Source: Thunnus maccoyii
Lineage: Eukaryota; Chordata; Actinopteri; Scombriformes; Scombridae
DNA: 64,000 bases
NCBI RefSeq assembly: GCF_910596095.1
Contig: NC_056552.1
Span: forward strand, 13,249,111 to 13,313,110
Reading direction: 5' to 3'
Positions 36,206 through 49,700 of this stretch are shown piece by piece. Each line of letters opens with the position of its first letter. Position 1 is the first letter of the stretch. A program made the translations under genes and the position numbers. The notes below the pieces were generated by a model that was not told where the DNA came from, did not search any database, and saw only the letters and a program-made list of their open reading frames with translations.

Positions 36206-39200
36206 ATGGTGAGTCAAACGGTCAACTGTTATGTAATCGATACGGTCGATATTTATTATTAGACTGTAAACTAACAACATTTTTGCATGTGCACCTGACC
36301 TACTGTGCACTTACTTAAAAACTCACAATGTTACACTAACACTGACTTGATTTATTTGACACATCAATACAAATAAACTCACTGGTCACTTCATTATAGC
36401 CACACCTGTGTAATCTAATCTAATGCAATTAAATACAAACAGCTCTGCCATAAATTATACATTTATGAAGCTTATATATTTTTAGTTTTTATTGACATTA
36501 TCAGAAAGGTGATTATTCTACTTTATGTTTATTATTGAGGTCGTAGTGGGTGGTGCTGGTGTACTGGAGTCCATTATATTGAACTGTGTTTCTAATATTT
36601 TGTCCACCCCATTAACAAACATGAGGAGGGCAAAATTTTAGGAACATTACACTACACCACCATCACACACTACGACCTCAATAGTAAACATAAAGTAGAA
36701 TTATCACCTTTCTGACAATGTCAACAAAAAGTGTATAATATATACAATAACTATAAAATGTATAAGCTTTGTAAAAGTAGAATTTATGGCAGAACTGTTG
36801 TGTTGAATTGCATTAGATTGCAGGTGTTCCTAATAAAGTGGCCGGTGAGTGTATATATAAATATATATGTATATAAAATGTCATACACAGCGACAAATAC
36901 ATATTAATTTAAAATGTTGAATGGATAATACAGTAAAGTTAAAAGATAACTTATTTCCATTGTGGTCGTCTAATCTAACTTGTAATGTGTTTTTTGTTTT
37001 GTTTTGGGAATATTTGTCTGTAGATATTTTGTCTGTGGTCTGTAGATATCTTAATGAACATACTGTAGTCGCCTCCAGGAAACTTCTGGAAAATTACAAA
37101 CCTGTAAAATAAAGCGCTGAGTTTTCTTTACATCCAGGTGTACCATATTCCCTGGATCTACACACCAGTGCGGAGTATCCTGGCAATCTGGCACCAGTTT
37201 ACCAAAACCGAGGTGAGGAAAGAATTTTTTTTTTAAATGTTGTCTTTATGTGTATGTTTTTTTGTTTTTTTTTTTGTGTATTCACTGTAAAATATATAAA
37301 TATTGTACAAATGTATGAATGTTATCATATGTAAGCAAATGTAAATTTACTTGAAATGCATTTCTGCAATAAAGTATAAGAAAAAAAGACAGATGTTTTT
37401 GAGTCAAGATGATGGAAGTGTCATTTCATAAACTTTAATTTTGGGTACTTCAAAAACTTTCACAAACTGTTTGATGAACCTGATATTTACTTAAGTGCAA
37501 GCACATAACATATTCTAGTATAATGGCTCCCGGGGTCTGCTTTTATCCCCCATCACTCTCCTTTTTTGGAGAGATTTTACTCAACTCTTTTCTGTTCAGA
37601 TCCCAGAGCTGGCCAAGTGCTCGGTGCTGATGAGGGAGCGCAGCAGAGTGGAGGAGACAATCTATGCCATGCAGCGAGCGGGCGCAGGCAGCCTGCATGT
37701 GAGTGAATTAACTGTGGTGCATTTCATGAGGAGTGAGAATATATTCTGAGTCAAATACCAAACAATACCTTAATCACCTTACCAAGGTGCTTGTCTGAGC
37801 CTACAGAGATGGAAGATACTTTTCTGTTAGCAGTCTGCTTGTCAGTCCAGGTGACTTTTGTTCATAAATCTTGGCTCAGTAATAAATGAGACTTGTGAGC
37901 TTTTGTGAAAGAACACATAAATGCAAAAATCAACCTTGCCTCAGAATTTAACCAAAAGAAAATGTACTGTTTGCTGATTGGTAGAGTACTATTATACTAT
38001 TATTTGGTTCTAAACAGTCCTCTCTCTTCAGGTTATTTCTGACTTCGACATGACGCTGACCAGATTCGCCCACAACGGAAAGAGAGTGCCCACCACCCAC
38101 AGTAAGCACACAGGCCACAGATCACTGACTGACTTTCAGCTTTGTCAGCTTCTAATGTTAAAATATTGGATTAAATTTGTGTTTATAATAATTGAACAAA
38201 ATTGCCCAAGAATCAAACCAAAAACATTTAATTGAAAGTTAAAAATTAACTGAAAGCAAAAAAGTGTACTCAAATACAAAACCTATGATAAAACTATACA
38301 AGAGTGAAACATTTGATTACAATATTTTCCACTTTTCCTCCCCTGATCAGGATTTCTCTTTTGTAGTCACTTTTTTTCATGTGCTGTTCTGCTGCTTAGC
38401 TTTTCAGTTTCACTGTTGAACATTTCAGTTTCAGTTCAGCATTTTTCAGTTTCTGGAAGTGCAACAAGTAGTACGACTTACCATTGACCTGTCCCTCCAA
38501 AAGTATTTGGCTAATGGAGATGCAGCCATGTAACACCTGCTCACATTTGTGTCTGAACTGAAACTGAAAAATTCAGCAACTGAAAAATGTGACCACAAAA
38601 GTTTTATTGTAAGTTTTGCCTTTGAGGTCATTTTTTTTCTTTCAGTTTATTTTTTATTCACTTTCAATTTATTTTTTTGTGTTTGATGCTTGGGAGATTT
38701 TGTCCAATTATTATGACACAAATTTAATCCCATTTTAAGGTAGTACACATATGCATAATTAGATGCAAATGGTTTATGAATTGACCCAGTTTCTATTTGT
38801 TGATGCTTGACTTTTTTCATTATTTGTTCATTTGAATGTGTTCTGCTGTTATAAACCTGGTATAAACTTGCTTTTCTCCAGACATCCTGGACAACCGGTT
38901 GTTGATTAATGAAGACTGCACCAAAAAGGTAAATATGCTACAGGCATTAATTAGCATACAGTTAAACTTCCTACCTTAGTAGATATAGTTGTTTGATAAG
39001 ATAAGATATACTTTATTGTAACCTCAGGGATGTTTTTCTTGGGCACAGCATCACTGCATTACAAAATATCTCCAGACATACTAACATACTTAGCAACATT
39101 CTTACAATCATTCCTACAAAACATTTAAGCAAAATATGTTGAATTTCATACATTCAACAAAAAAAAGAGAAAAAAAAGAAAACACAGACACACAATAAGA

Positions 39201-42004
39201 CCAATAAAACCAATTCAACTTATAAAACTAATAAAGTGCACCAGTGTTGCACTTTTGTTACGACTCGGCCTAGGGGAAACCCCAGCGCAACATGAAAAGT
39301 GTGAGACTCCCTTCTTCCCAGTTTCCAAGAACCACCAGCCACAAGGAATTTACAGCCCTTTAGCTTTTTATTCAGAATTTCTTAAGCTTCAGGGTGGGCT
39401 AACAGGAAAATAACAAACAGAAGTAACTAAAGCTGAGGAACCTAAACTTACCTACTCAAACAAAAGAAGAACAAAAAGACAAGCCACTAACCTAACTCCT
39501 AATCTAACAAGAAACAGGAGAAAATTGGATTTAACAAAATTACTGCCCACCCCTACGAAACGTGGGCAAAATTACATAGAACATCAGAACGTGTTGGTTG
39601 GAAGTGGAGAGAGATGAGCCTCCTCAGAAGCTGGAAGAAGCCGTCCTTAAAAACTACAAGCCTCTGGGGGCTGGAACCAATCAGCTCTCTAGAACAACCC
39701 ACAACTCAGACAGTCACAATCATTCAATCAGCCCCTACACACCTGCATCCCAACACACACACACACACACACACACACCTCAGCAGGAACCCTAGGAAGA
39801 GAGAGATCCACAACACAAGCACAAAATTGAAGCACATACAAATTACACAGCAGAAAAGTGCTCAAGTGACCTCTGGGTCATAACACTTTGTACCAGAAAA
39901 TTGCACATTTCACGTAAAACCAACAACTAGAATGTTGCACATGCTAATGTAATCCCTGCTATACATCACACTCTGTGACCATAATGTAATGTTACATCAA
40001 CACAGCATTTAACTGCAGCTATTTAAAATCGTAATAAAAGTTTTCATAACAATTAAATCTGCATTTTGGAACTCAAACATGCAGACAGTTTGTTTTGGTG
40101 CTGTGACATGCACATATTTCCAAACTACAAATTATGGTTCAAACCATGATTTTCTAAATTCTCTGCGCTTGAAACTCTGTAATTCTGCATCCACCATTGT
40201 AACATGTGGACCAAGTCTACCCTTGTAAGTTCTCTTTTGTTGGTTCATTGCAGATGAGGCAGCTGTTAAACACCTACTATCCCATAGAAATTGATGCTAG
40301 TCGGACTGCTGAAGAGAAGCTGCCTCTCATGGTGGAATGGTAAGAAACAGATAAAAGCATCATTTGTAAGAAATAATAACCCCTCTCTGTTTTAATGTGT
40401 ATTTCTCAGGAAATAAGTTGATTCCAGGACTGGCTGGAATGATGAGAAATGATAAAATGCAAAATATTTTTTGAGTACTTTGAATAATAAGCTCTACATC
40501 TTGATGACACTGACAGGAAAGGAAACTAAAGGCAATCATGGTTGAAATTTGTCTCGTGTTGCTCTCCACAGGTGGACTAAAGTACATGAACTCCTCATTC
40601 AGCAGAGGATCAGGAAGGACATGCTAGCTCAGGCTGTCAAGGAATCCAGCGCTATGCTCAGGTACATACAGCTCAATGTCCAGATTAACCAAGATCCTGA
40701 TTCTTCTGAGAAAAACGTATTTGTCAAAAACACCTACAAAATGTAATAATCCATTATACAATTTTTGTCATTTTATCATAAATCCAAATACTTTTTAAAC
40801 TATTGCAATTGTATGTGCTACTACTTTACTATTTACAACACATAACTGGAAGAATAGTTGTTTAAGATACTAACATAAACCTCTGGCAAAGATGATTGTT
40901 GGTTCATGTGTCTAATGAGTGGTGTGTCGATGTCTTCAGGGAGGGCCACAAAGTGTTTTTTGACCGTCTGGCTGAGCACCAGGTCCCTCTGTTGATCTTC
41001 TCAGCCGGTGTTGGAGACGTCCTGGAGGAGGTGATCCGACAAAACCAGGTCTTCCATCCTAATGTGCATGTCATCTCCAACTACATGGACTTTGACCACA
41101 CTGTGAGTTTGACCCCACTCGGCCTATGATGTATGTTATTGTATGAAGATCTTCCACTTTACCTTGTAGGGGAAGTTATCAGAATATAAAAGTACAAAAA
41201 CTGTTTTTAACAATGCAAATGGGCAAGAAGCAAGATTCTTCTTGCCTCATAGCTACACAGAATCTCACTGGATGTTTGACAGGGTTGTCAATGAATACCA
41301 ATTACACCAAAACCACCTTTCCTCAACAGTTTATTGATTTCAAGGCACAGAAAACAGGAACAGAATAAAGGAAATGCTAAACAAATCAAGCTAATTTGAA
41401 ATAATGAAAGCAAGCAGTATTACTGGTGGAGTATTTACCAATAATATCATCAGGCTGTTTCTGTTTGATCTTTGTTGTTCTATAGATCATTTAAGTACGT
41501 TAAAGATAGTCATTACATTCACTACAAGGATCAGCCTGATTCTTCTCCCCAGTTTTAGTCAAGGTATTTGAGGTATGAGTGTCTCTTCTTGTTGAAAAGG
41601 GGGTCCTGCGAGCCTTTAAAGGCCAACTGATCCACACCTTCAACAAGCGGGAGGGAGCTCTGTCACATGCAGCTCGCCTCACAGAGCTGCAGGGTCGACC
41701 CAACGTGCTGCTGCTGGGAGACTCTTTGGGAGACCTGACCATGGCCGACGGGGTGTCCGAGCCTGAGAATATCCTGACCATCGGCTTCCTCAACGACCAG
41801 GTCAGACCACAGGGAGGATTTCTTGTATCAGCACAGCCAGTTACGGGAATGTGATTGTCACCGTCTGTATGTTGTTTATCGCAGGTGGAAGAGAGGAAGG
41901 AGACGTACGTGAACTCCTTTGACATCGTACTGGTGAAGGACGAGACGATGGACGTTCCAAACAGCATCCTCAGGTACATTACTTCATCGAGAGACAACAA
42001 ATAA
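36206..42004 (+). CDS. nt5c3b: nt5c3b, cytosolic 5'-nucleotidase 3B-like (complete)
   Basis: HAD-superfamily 5'-nucleotidase that in mammals dephosphorylates 7-methyl-GMP and pyrimidine monophosphates in the cytosol. Exons: 36206-36208 (start Met only), 37138-37212, 37600-37698, 38032-38101, 38882-38928, 40254-40339, 40572-40661, 40940-41102, 41600-41800, 41885-42004; 317 residues. HAD motif I is [12 protein letters not shown] (nucleophile Asp63, acid/base Asp65), motif [10 protein letters not shown] (Ser178), motif III a Lys in [10 protein letters not shown], and motif [17 protein letters not shown] (Asp252, Asp256). It ends [11 protein letters not shown]5C3A and NT5C3B are close paralogues; the symbol is chosen because the locus lies between klhl11 and fkbp10 as in human. 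The N-terminal 59 residues, including the one-codon first exon, are the least certain part. Confidence 0.9.
36377..36850. mobile_element. 474-bp foldback MITE in nt5c3b intron 1
   Basis: The sequence is inverted almost end to end: left ACTCACTGGTCACTTCATTA pairs with right TAATAAAGTGGCCGGTGAGT, and GAGGTCGTAGTG near the middle pairs with CACTACGACCTC. TIRs are about 200 bp or more with a short spacer. The ends resemble a widespread fish MITE that begins CACCGGCCACTTTATTAGG. Confidence 0.8.
38990..39255 (+). repeat. older dispersed repeat interrupted by an LTR
   Basis: GATAAGATATACTTTATTGT and following sequence resemble a fish retroposon tail. The same unit seems to resume after the LTR at 39886 (ctttgtaccagaaaattgcac). 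It lies in nt5c3b intron 5. Confidence 0.4.
39256..39885. mobile_element. solo LTR (about 630 bp) with 4-bp target duplication
   Basis: It starts TGTTACGACTCGG and ends GGGTCATAACA, i.e. TG...CA termini with imperfect inverted ends (TGTTACGAC versus TGTTATGACC). It is flanked by CTTT on both sides (39252-39255 and 39886-39889). No gag/pol coding sequence is present, so it reads as an LTR left by recombination of a retrotransposon. A (CA)n tract occurs near 39752-39778. It lies in nt5c3b intron 5 between exons 38882-38928 and 40254-40339. Family not assigned. Confidence 0.65.
39752..39778 (+). repeat. (CA)n microsatellite inside the solo LTR
   Basis: About 13 CA units near the 3' end of the solo LTR. 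Confidence 0.85.
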
Positions 42005-42870
42005 GAAGTGCAGGAAGGAAGTGGACACAACTCAGTTCAAACCAAATACATTCACTCCATTCACTGTGTTGCAAGCTGGACAATCACTAACCTCAAACAG
42101 ACCTCAAGACTGGACTTTTTCACCTCTGTGTCCGCAGGAGTGATTAATGGTGCAAATCACACACACTATACTCTGAAATCTTTATTTTTACACTCTGTCT
42201 TTAACTTTTGACCTGTATTTGCTGTAAATCAAAGCCATCCTACCACAGTTCAAAGTTTTGAAAAGATCTAAATAAGGTCATCCAGTTGTAATTTATTTAA
42301 GAAGAATCTCTCTCAGTTTTTTTTTTTTTCCTCATTTGTTTGCGGGAATCCCCAGAACTTCTCGATGGGAAACAGTAACAGCAGAATGGCAATGTGTCAG
42401 TTTACCACCACTGAGGGAAGGGAGTAGTTGTACTCCTTTGGCTTCAGTACAAAGTAAACGCCAAGTTAACACCATCTGCCTCCCCTCTGGAAACAAATTA
42501 GCAACTCAGAGACCTCTTTCAAATGTGTCAGTACGAGTAGTTACACAGCATATTTCTAATATAATTCTCATTTTTTGTAGTTTTACTGTATGAGGATGAG
42601 CTGGTTTTTAAATATCTTAAACATTAAGCTCATGTATGAAGACATAAAACACATTTCGTATCTTTCAACTCTGCCAGCTCTTCTGCTTCATACTGAGACT
42701 GTTCTGCTGTGTTTTTGTTGTACTGTATTCTGTTTTCTCTGCAAGTTCTTGATACTCCAGTCTACATACTGTACACATGGATCATCACATACTCGCAGGG
42801 TGCAGCTAACTTGGCAGCGATGCTATCAGTCTTTAAGCTATTTTATTAAATATTGAGTGAGTTTTTATTA
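42005..42870 (+). other. nt5c3b: nt5c3b 3' UTR (probable)
   Basis: Non-coding sequence after the stop at 42002-42004. The best candidate poly(A) signal is ATTAAA at 42845-42850; no canonical AATAAA is seen before the convergent fkbp10 end. Extent uncertain. Confidence 0.4.
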
Positions 42871-43494
42871 ACCATTTTTAAGATGTGACAGTGAAGACAA
42901 ACATGTTGACGCAGAGCGTTTTGTCTTTCAGCTGAAATATTATAGCTGCTATTAGTAAAAACTTAACATGTAGCTTGTTGCACTTTACTACAGGTGTTCC
43001 TCTCAGTTATAAAGGCAGAGTTAACATTTTTGTTAGGATACTTTATGGTAAAAAGAGGGAAGTTGTGGTAGAAATATTACTAATAACCCATGTCTCCAAC
43101 AGAAATTTCACATACATTGCATGGGATTCTAAGAAAAATGTGAACTAACCCTTTAATTAACATTTTAACAGTCTGTAGGCCAATAATAATTTCTTGCAAC
43201 ACAGTCTTAAGACAGTAAGGCTGTCACTAGTGGATAGATGACCTTGTCTTTTAAATTCCTTCTATTAGAGACGCATCAATATTAATAATACTAATATTCT
43301 CACCAATATCAACATTTTTCTACTAACGTCTTACTTATCGTCGTACATATGCAGGTGCACGACAGGTTAAGCTTTTCAGTACTTTCTACATTAAGTAAAT
43401 ATATTTGTTTTTAGTCTGTTACTAATTTCCAGTACTGATATTTCAGTTTTAAAGACTCAGCTGCTAACATACAAGTTGTAGAAAACGGAAACAT

Positions 43495-43500
43495 TTTATT
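43495..43500 (-). terminator. polyadenylation signal of fkbp10
   Basis: TTTATT on the + strand, i.e. AATAAA on the - strand, about 260 bp beyond the fkbp10 stop. Defines a short 3' UTR of about 43480-43756. Confidence 0.6.
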
Positions 43501-43756
43501 TTTCTTACAAACATTTTAATTAAATGTGACTTTCAGGGACAAATGAAGGTGCTTGTTTGGTTTTCTGAAATACAAATTGTAAACACAAACAATCATACAA
43601 CACAAAAGTACACAAAAAGATCTTTTGCACTATTTTCTTGTCATTTCAAAAGACTGTCCAACACGTTATAGAAAATATTAAACAACGCTGTGCAGGAAAA
43701 GTCTCTTGTGCGTGTGTTTTTTAAGGTGTTTGGGTTTCAAAGGTGTTTCGTCCTAA

Positions 43757-46700
43757 TCACAACTCCTCATGTGCCGCCTGTTCCCGTTCCTTGTCCTCAT
43801 CGACCTTCAGTTTGAGTTCGTCAGCCGTGATGACTCCATCTGTATTTCGGTCCTGGTTGTTGAACATGTCGGCGACGACCTGATCCATTGTCAGTCCAGG
43901 CTTTATACGGCCTTTGCCCTCTGCTACCTGCAGCTTGATGAACTCCCCAAACTAAAACGGGGCAAAGAAGAGTGATCAATAATGGCGTGATGTGATCAGA
44001 GTGCTGTGTGGGCGGTAGCTCACTGGAATGAAAGGGAAACATACTTAACATTCTTTATTTATTGGTACAAGACTATTCCTGTGTGAGGTTTGTCAAAACA
44101 CCACACTCTCCTCACTTTTACCTCACATGTTCTAAGAATTAAGGGACAATATGCATCAAATGTCAAGGATAGCCACATATTTAACAATTAATCATAATTA
44201 ATGATTAGTGATAAATTCATTGTCAGTCACTGCACTACTCCTAGTGCTAGAAATCTAAGTTAAGTTCTCCCATTCACAGTTTTTGTCGCCATAATGAAAA
44301 ACATCTAAATGTACACAGACATTACTTAAAGTCTCTGCCCACCCTCAGAGGTGTTATCAATTACTCCAGCTGATTAGATCTGTAAAAACCATGTGATGTC
44401 ACAAAACTATGGACCAATAAGAGAGATAACAGGGTAAGTTATTATCAGGCACAGAAAAAAATTAACGGCAGACCAAAAATGATGTCAATCAAGCAAACTT
44501 TGTTTACACTCACACGGTCTTGAGAAGAGGTCTAATCATGCAACATAAGTGAAACCACCTGTGTGGTTGTACTACAGTATCTGTCACATTTCCATGTCAT
44601 CATAGCATCTTTTAAATGATTCTGATGGCATAATTTAACACCAGATGGCGCCAAAGTGAAGAATTTTCAAATCCCTAGTGGGTTTTATTTTTGGCTATAC
44701 TGATTTATGTTGAGTTTTATCATGATTTTCAGTCTTCAGGAAGCAAATTAATACAGAACAAACTTACCACCATCTGTCTGCCTAGTAAACCTACAGTTTC
44801 CATGAATAAACTTTGCCTTGCACGCAAGTTTTATTTTGGTTTTGTCTCATTGCTCTTATCAGCAAAACAATGGAGAAAAGGGAACAGACTATTCCATTTA
44901 ACTGTCACACATGACATGACACGTGTAAAGTTAAAAAAAAACTTGGTCATGAAAATGCTGAATTTGACCATTTGCATCTGGATTTGTTTTGTTGGGGAAA
45001 AGTACTTCCTGTGAAGGTACATCCAACTCGACTAGAAAACCATAATTTCTGAGAAGTTGCGTCAGTGCCATAAAACATAAATTCACGAGTCGACATGTGG
45101 GAGCAAGAATATAAAATGTCATCAACCGCTTCAGTAGCAGGAAGAAAGACATGAAGTCATATCTGCTCGCTGCTAATTCAAAAACAAAATCATTTCAGCG
45201 CTGTTATCCGCATGTGAAATGATGATGAAAGTGGTCAAACTACCAGGAGTAACTTACCTCCTCCTGGGGAACCTCTCCGTTCTTGTTTATATCCAGGGCC
45301 TCAAACAAGTCTGCAGGGCTTTCACCCAGCCACACAAACAGGTAACCTGGCGGCACACCCTTCTCGAGGCCCATCATCTCAATCTCAAACACCAACACGG
45401 CACTGCTCGGCACGCCAGAGGCTGACGGATAGAAAGCAAGAAAGGCACTAGTTAACTTTGGGTTTACCTCTTAAATACCTAGTGAAGAGTAAACCTGTGC
45501 ATGTGAATAAATGTCTTTTTATTTATTGTCTGAACTCGCAGCTTATTCCTAAATTGTGTATTGTGAAAAGGTTAGGTTTCATAACTTATTGTGAATCTAT
45601 TTGTGAATCTGAAAATCTGATCTCAAAGTATACATTAACCTCAAACAAACAAAAATAGCGATAATCAAACCATCTTTCTCCTGATAAAGACGGCAAAGCT
45701 GAAGTCTCACCTCCTCTTTCTCCGTGGCCCAGGTGAGGCGGCACCGTTATCACCCTCTTCTCTCCCACACACATGCCCTGCAAGCCTTCGTCCAGCCCAT
45801 CAATCACTTTGTCCGACCCCAGCACTGCATCCTGCTGGCTCTCATAGTCATGTCTAAGGACAAGGTCATTTATCAAAACCATTTCCATTTTTTTTTTAAG
45901 TCAAAATGTCACTGTTAATAAAAGTTTTGTGGTTACTCACGAGGAGAAGAGGCGCGTGCCGTCCAGCAGGGAGCAGTTGTAGTGATAATGGACGAGGTCG
46001 TTCACTGCGGTGGTCTCGTTACACACCTCGGGTTTGTGGATGATCTGGATGTCCACGGTGTCGTTGGGGTTGTGGAAGTCGATGACGTGGATGTCAAAGA
46101 CGAGCACGGCTGAAGGGGGGATGACGTTACCTGGACGGACACAATGAAATTATTTCATTGTCATGGCAACTCATAGTGTTGGGAAATACTAAATTCATAC
46201 TCAGATGCATCTATCTTTCACATACAGCGTCAGCGTGTTTTCAAGTTTCAGTTTTACAAAACCTGTAATTATGACTTATGTTATCTAATTTTGGTGTCAT
46301 ATTATAAATATTATTAAATCTAAAATTCACTATGGCTGCAACTTATAATAATTTCCTTATTGGTGGACCTTTGACATCTTCACTTTGTTTTTTCCGAGTA
46401 ACAGTCCAAAATCTAAATGTATTCAGTTTGCTATCATCAAAAGTCAAAAATACAGAACCAAAATGTTATTTTACAAGCTTAAACAACCTATTTTTTAAAA
46501 CCTTTGCTTTGTGTCAGTACAGATGTGGCATTTATTATATTTATAACATAGGAGATCAGTTTGGGGTAGTTGCTCTGATGCAGAGAATGTAACTGCAAGT
46601 TTAGTTTACTCACCTGCCCCTCGCTCTCCATACGCCATGTGTGGAGGGATGATGACTCTCCTCCTCTCCCCAATGCAGACTCCCAGCAGGGCCTGGTCCA

Positions 46701-49700
46701 TACCTGCAATCACATACCCCATCCCAATGTAGGTGTTGTATGTGCTGTTCCTCTGGTAGCTGTTTCAATAAAAGATAAGTATGGTTAAATGTCAAAATAG
46801 GTCTCCTTTAATAGAAGTACATTTTTCATGTATTGGGGCATCCACATTTTAAGACACATCAATGCCCCAAAATTGCTGCAAAGTAACTGACGACTCATGT
46901 CAGTGTGTCCTGAGCTCACCTGGTGTCGAAGGTGTTTCCGTTCAGGAAGGAACCGTTGTAGTGGTAGCGAACGTAATCCCCAACCACAGTCTTGCGTGTG
47001 CATGACTCGGGCACCACCTGGTGCTCAACTGTGACGTTATCCTTCGGGTTGTGAATGTCCACCAACAGGACATCAAACACCAGAGTCGCCTGGGGGGGAA
47101 TTTCTGTACCTGGTGGACCAAATTTTAAAACTTCACATGAGTTTCATTCTGGTGATGATAGAATTTCATTTAGCTCATTTTTTTTACCTAGTTTAGGATC
47201 GGAACGAAGTAAACTATCAATTACTGTTGTTCTATTAATGTAATTGACTACGTTTTACTGCATGAATGTCAGTACAATCATAAGACAGATAATATGATAC
47301 GATAAAACTTGGTTTACTTCTTTCAAACATGCAACAGTGTAAAATACTGATCTGTTCTACTTATTGAACATACATGGCATTCACACATTGCATTCACCAA
47401 AGGAAAACATATTCGGCGACCTTATCTCATTATCATGACTTCCATATCTCCAGATTTTGACTTATGAGAAAGGCCCTCATGATCAACAAGACAAGATCCA
47501 GATTATATAATTATGGAAAAACTTTTCATAACCATGAGAAAACTATCTCATAATTATGAGATAAGACCTTCAATATTTTATTCCTTTGGTGAATGCGATG
47601 TGCTTCCATATGAACAGAATATAGCAAATGATTATTATAAGATAAGATAAATAATGATAACTGTTCATTTCAATGTGTGAGCATCTTGGTAGTAATCAAT
47701 GAGTTGTTTTTTTATTTATTTTTTTACAAATTATAAGCCTTGCTTTGCAAAGGAAATGGTTGAACATCGTTCAATAGTTTACGATATTTCTGTCTCAAGT
47801 TTTATGAAGAAAAGAAGTATGTTCTGTGACATGTTTATGTTATTGACAAGGTGGTTTTGAGGAAATTGTCTGTTGATTCCTTCTCTATGACCTCTGATTC
47901 CCGAAATGTTTGGAAAAATCAGCGATCAACCAGAAAACGGGAACACCAAATCCACCGTAGCTTCTACATCCTTCTATTCCAACCATTCATACTTATACAT
48001 ACCAGATCCTTTTTCTCCGTAGGCTTTGAAAGGTGGGATTAGGATATTTCTGATCTCTCCCACACACATACCCAGCAGGCCCTCATCCATGCCCTTGATC
48101 AGCCAACCCTCGCCCACCAAGGAGTCGTGGGTCTGCTTCCTGGCGTAGCTATGTAGGGCTCATACAAGCGCAAAGTCAAACACATAACTTCACACAGACA
48201 ACATACCTGCATGGAAAAGTACAAACACACACACAAGAGCTGTCATTCGAACAGGGCTTCTTCAAACAAGAACCTCTTCCTCATATTGCATATATAAATG
48301 ACTGTTTATAATAATTTTAGGACAACAATCCCCTTATCTCTTCACATCCCAATGGCCTTAGAGCATTCTGTAAATATCTAAACTTCGACAGAAATTCACC
48401 TGGAGTCAAAGGCGGTGCCATCAAGGAGCGTGCCGTTGAAATGGTAACGCACAAAGTCAGTGCGCATCACAGAGCGTTTGCAGTCTTTGGGCGTGGTGAT
48501 GGTTTTGGTGACGACCATGTCAGCCTTGTTCCACAGATCCAATAGATGGATGTCAAACACCAGGGTGGTGTCTGGAGGAACCACATCGCCTGTAAACATG
48601 GTTAGCTGCAGTTTAGATGGACTTACAGGGTAAAATCCTCACTGCTGAGCACTAAACTATTAAAAATAATCAACAGTTTTCTTAACTTGAAAACTCACCT
48701 TAAATCATATTATTTCCCCAAGTGATGCGTTCCAGTTGAAGTTGCTAGGGCAGCAACTAATGATTATTTTTATTATCGATTAATCTGTTGATTTATTTTC
48801 TTGATTAATCGATTAGTTGTTTGGTCTATAAAATGTCCGAAAATGGTGAAACATGTCCATCACTGTTTCCCAAAGACCAAGTTGACATTGTCAAATGTTT
48901 TGTTTTGCCCACAACCCAAAGATATTGAGTTCACTGTCATAGAAGACTAAAGAAACCAGAAAATATTCACATTTAAGAAACTGGAAGCAGAGAAATTGGA
49001 CTTTTTTTCTTAAAAAAATGACTCCAAGGGATGAATCGATTATCAAAATAGTTGGCAATTTATTTAATAGTTGTCAAATAATTGATTAATCAACTAATGT
49101 TGCAGCTCTAATCTAAACTGCAATATAATATAACACAGTGGGATTAACCTGCTACAGTAAAAATGATCTAGGATCCTTTGTTGAGCTCCAGAAACCAACT
49201 AACTGTAATACTACCGTTCACCAGTTTTGCTTTATATCAGTTAGCTTGTGGTAATTTGGTTAATTGATTTAAAGGTGTTAAAACTAGATTTTGACACTGG
49301 CACCCTCTATAACAATGGTTCCCAACCTTTTTGGCTTGTGACCACTTAAAATGGAACAACATCTACTTGTGAACCATTGTCATCAGTTGCATATGTCTCA
49401 GAATATGACCAAATAAACCAAAGAACAATTTTTCCCTGTTTGGGAACCCTGAGGGGAACCAAACCTCCAGGTTAGGAAGAACTGCTCTAAAAGATGGGGC
49501 TCCATTCAGATTGGGTAAAAAGGTAGGAGCTGCCTTAAGGCCCTAACCTTTTCAGTTTTGAATTATGCTTTTGTGGTTTGTGATTAAAGTGATTGCGACA
49601 CAGACATCCTGAGGCCTTCAGGGCAGTTGTTAATCCAGCCTGGCTGAAAAAGACAGTTTTCCAATCAAAAGGTGCCAAACTAAAATCCCTCTGGATTATC

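Noticed and set aside
41500..42030. 176-codon ORF on - strand
   Set aside because: Antisense shadow of the last two nt5c3b exons.
47460..47580. Palindromic TCATAATTATGAGATAA blocks as a possible CRISPR-like array or operator
   Set aside because: They are degenerate, irregularly spaced and lie inside a MITE with TIRs in an intron of a vertebrate gene.
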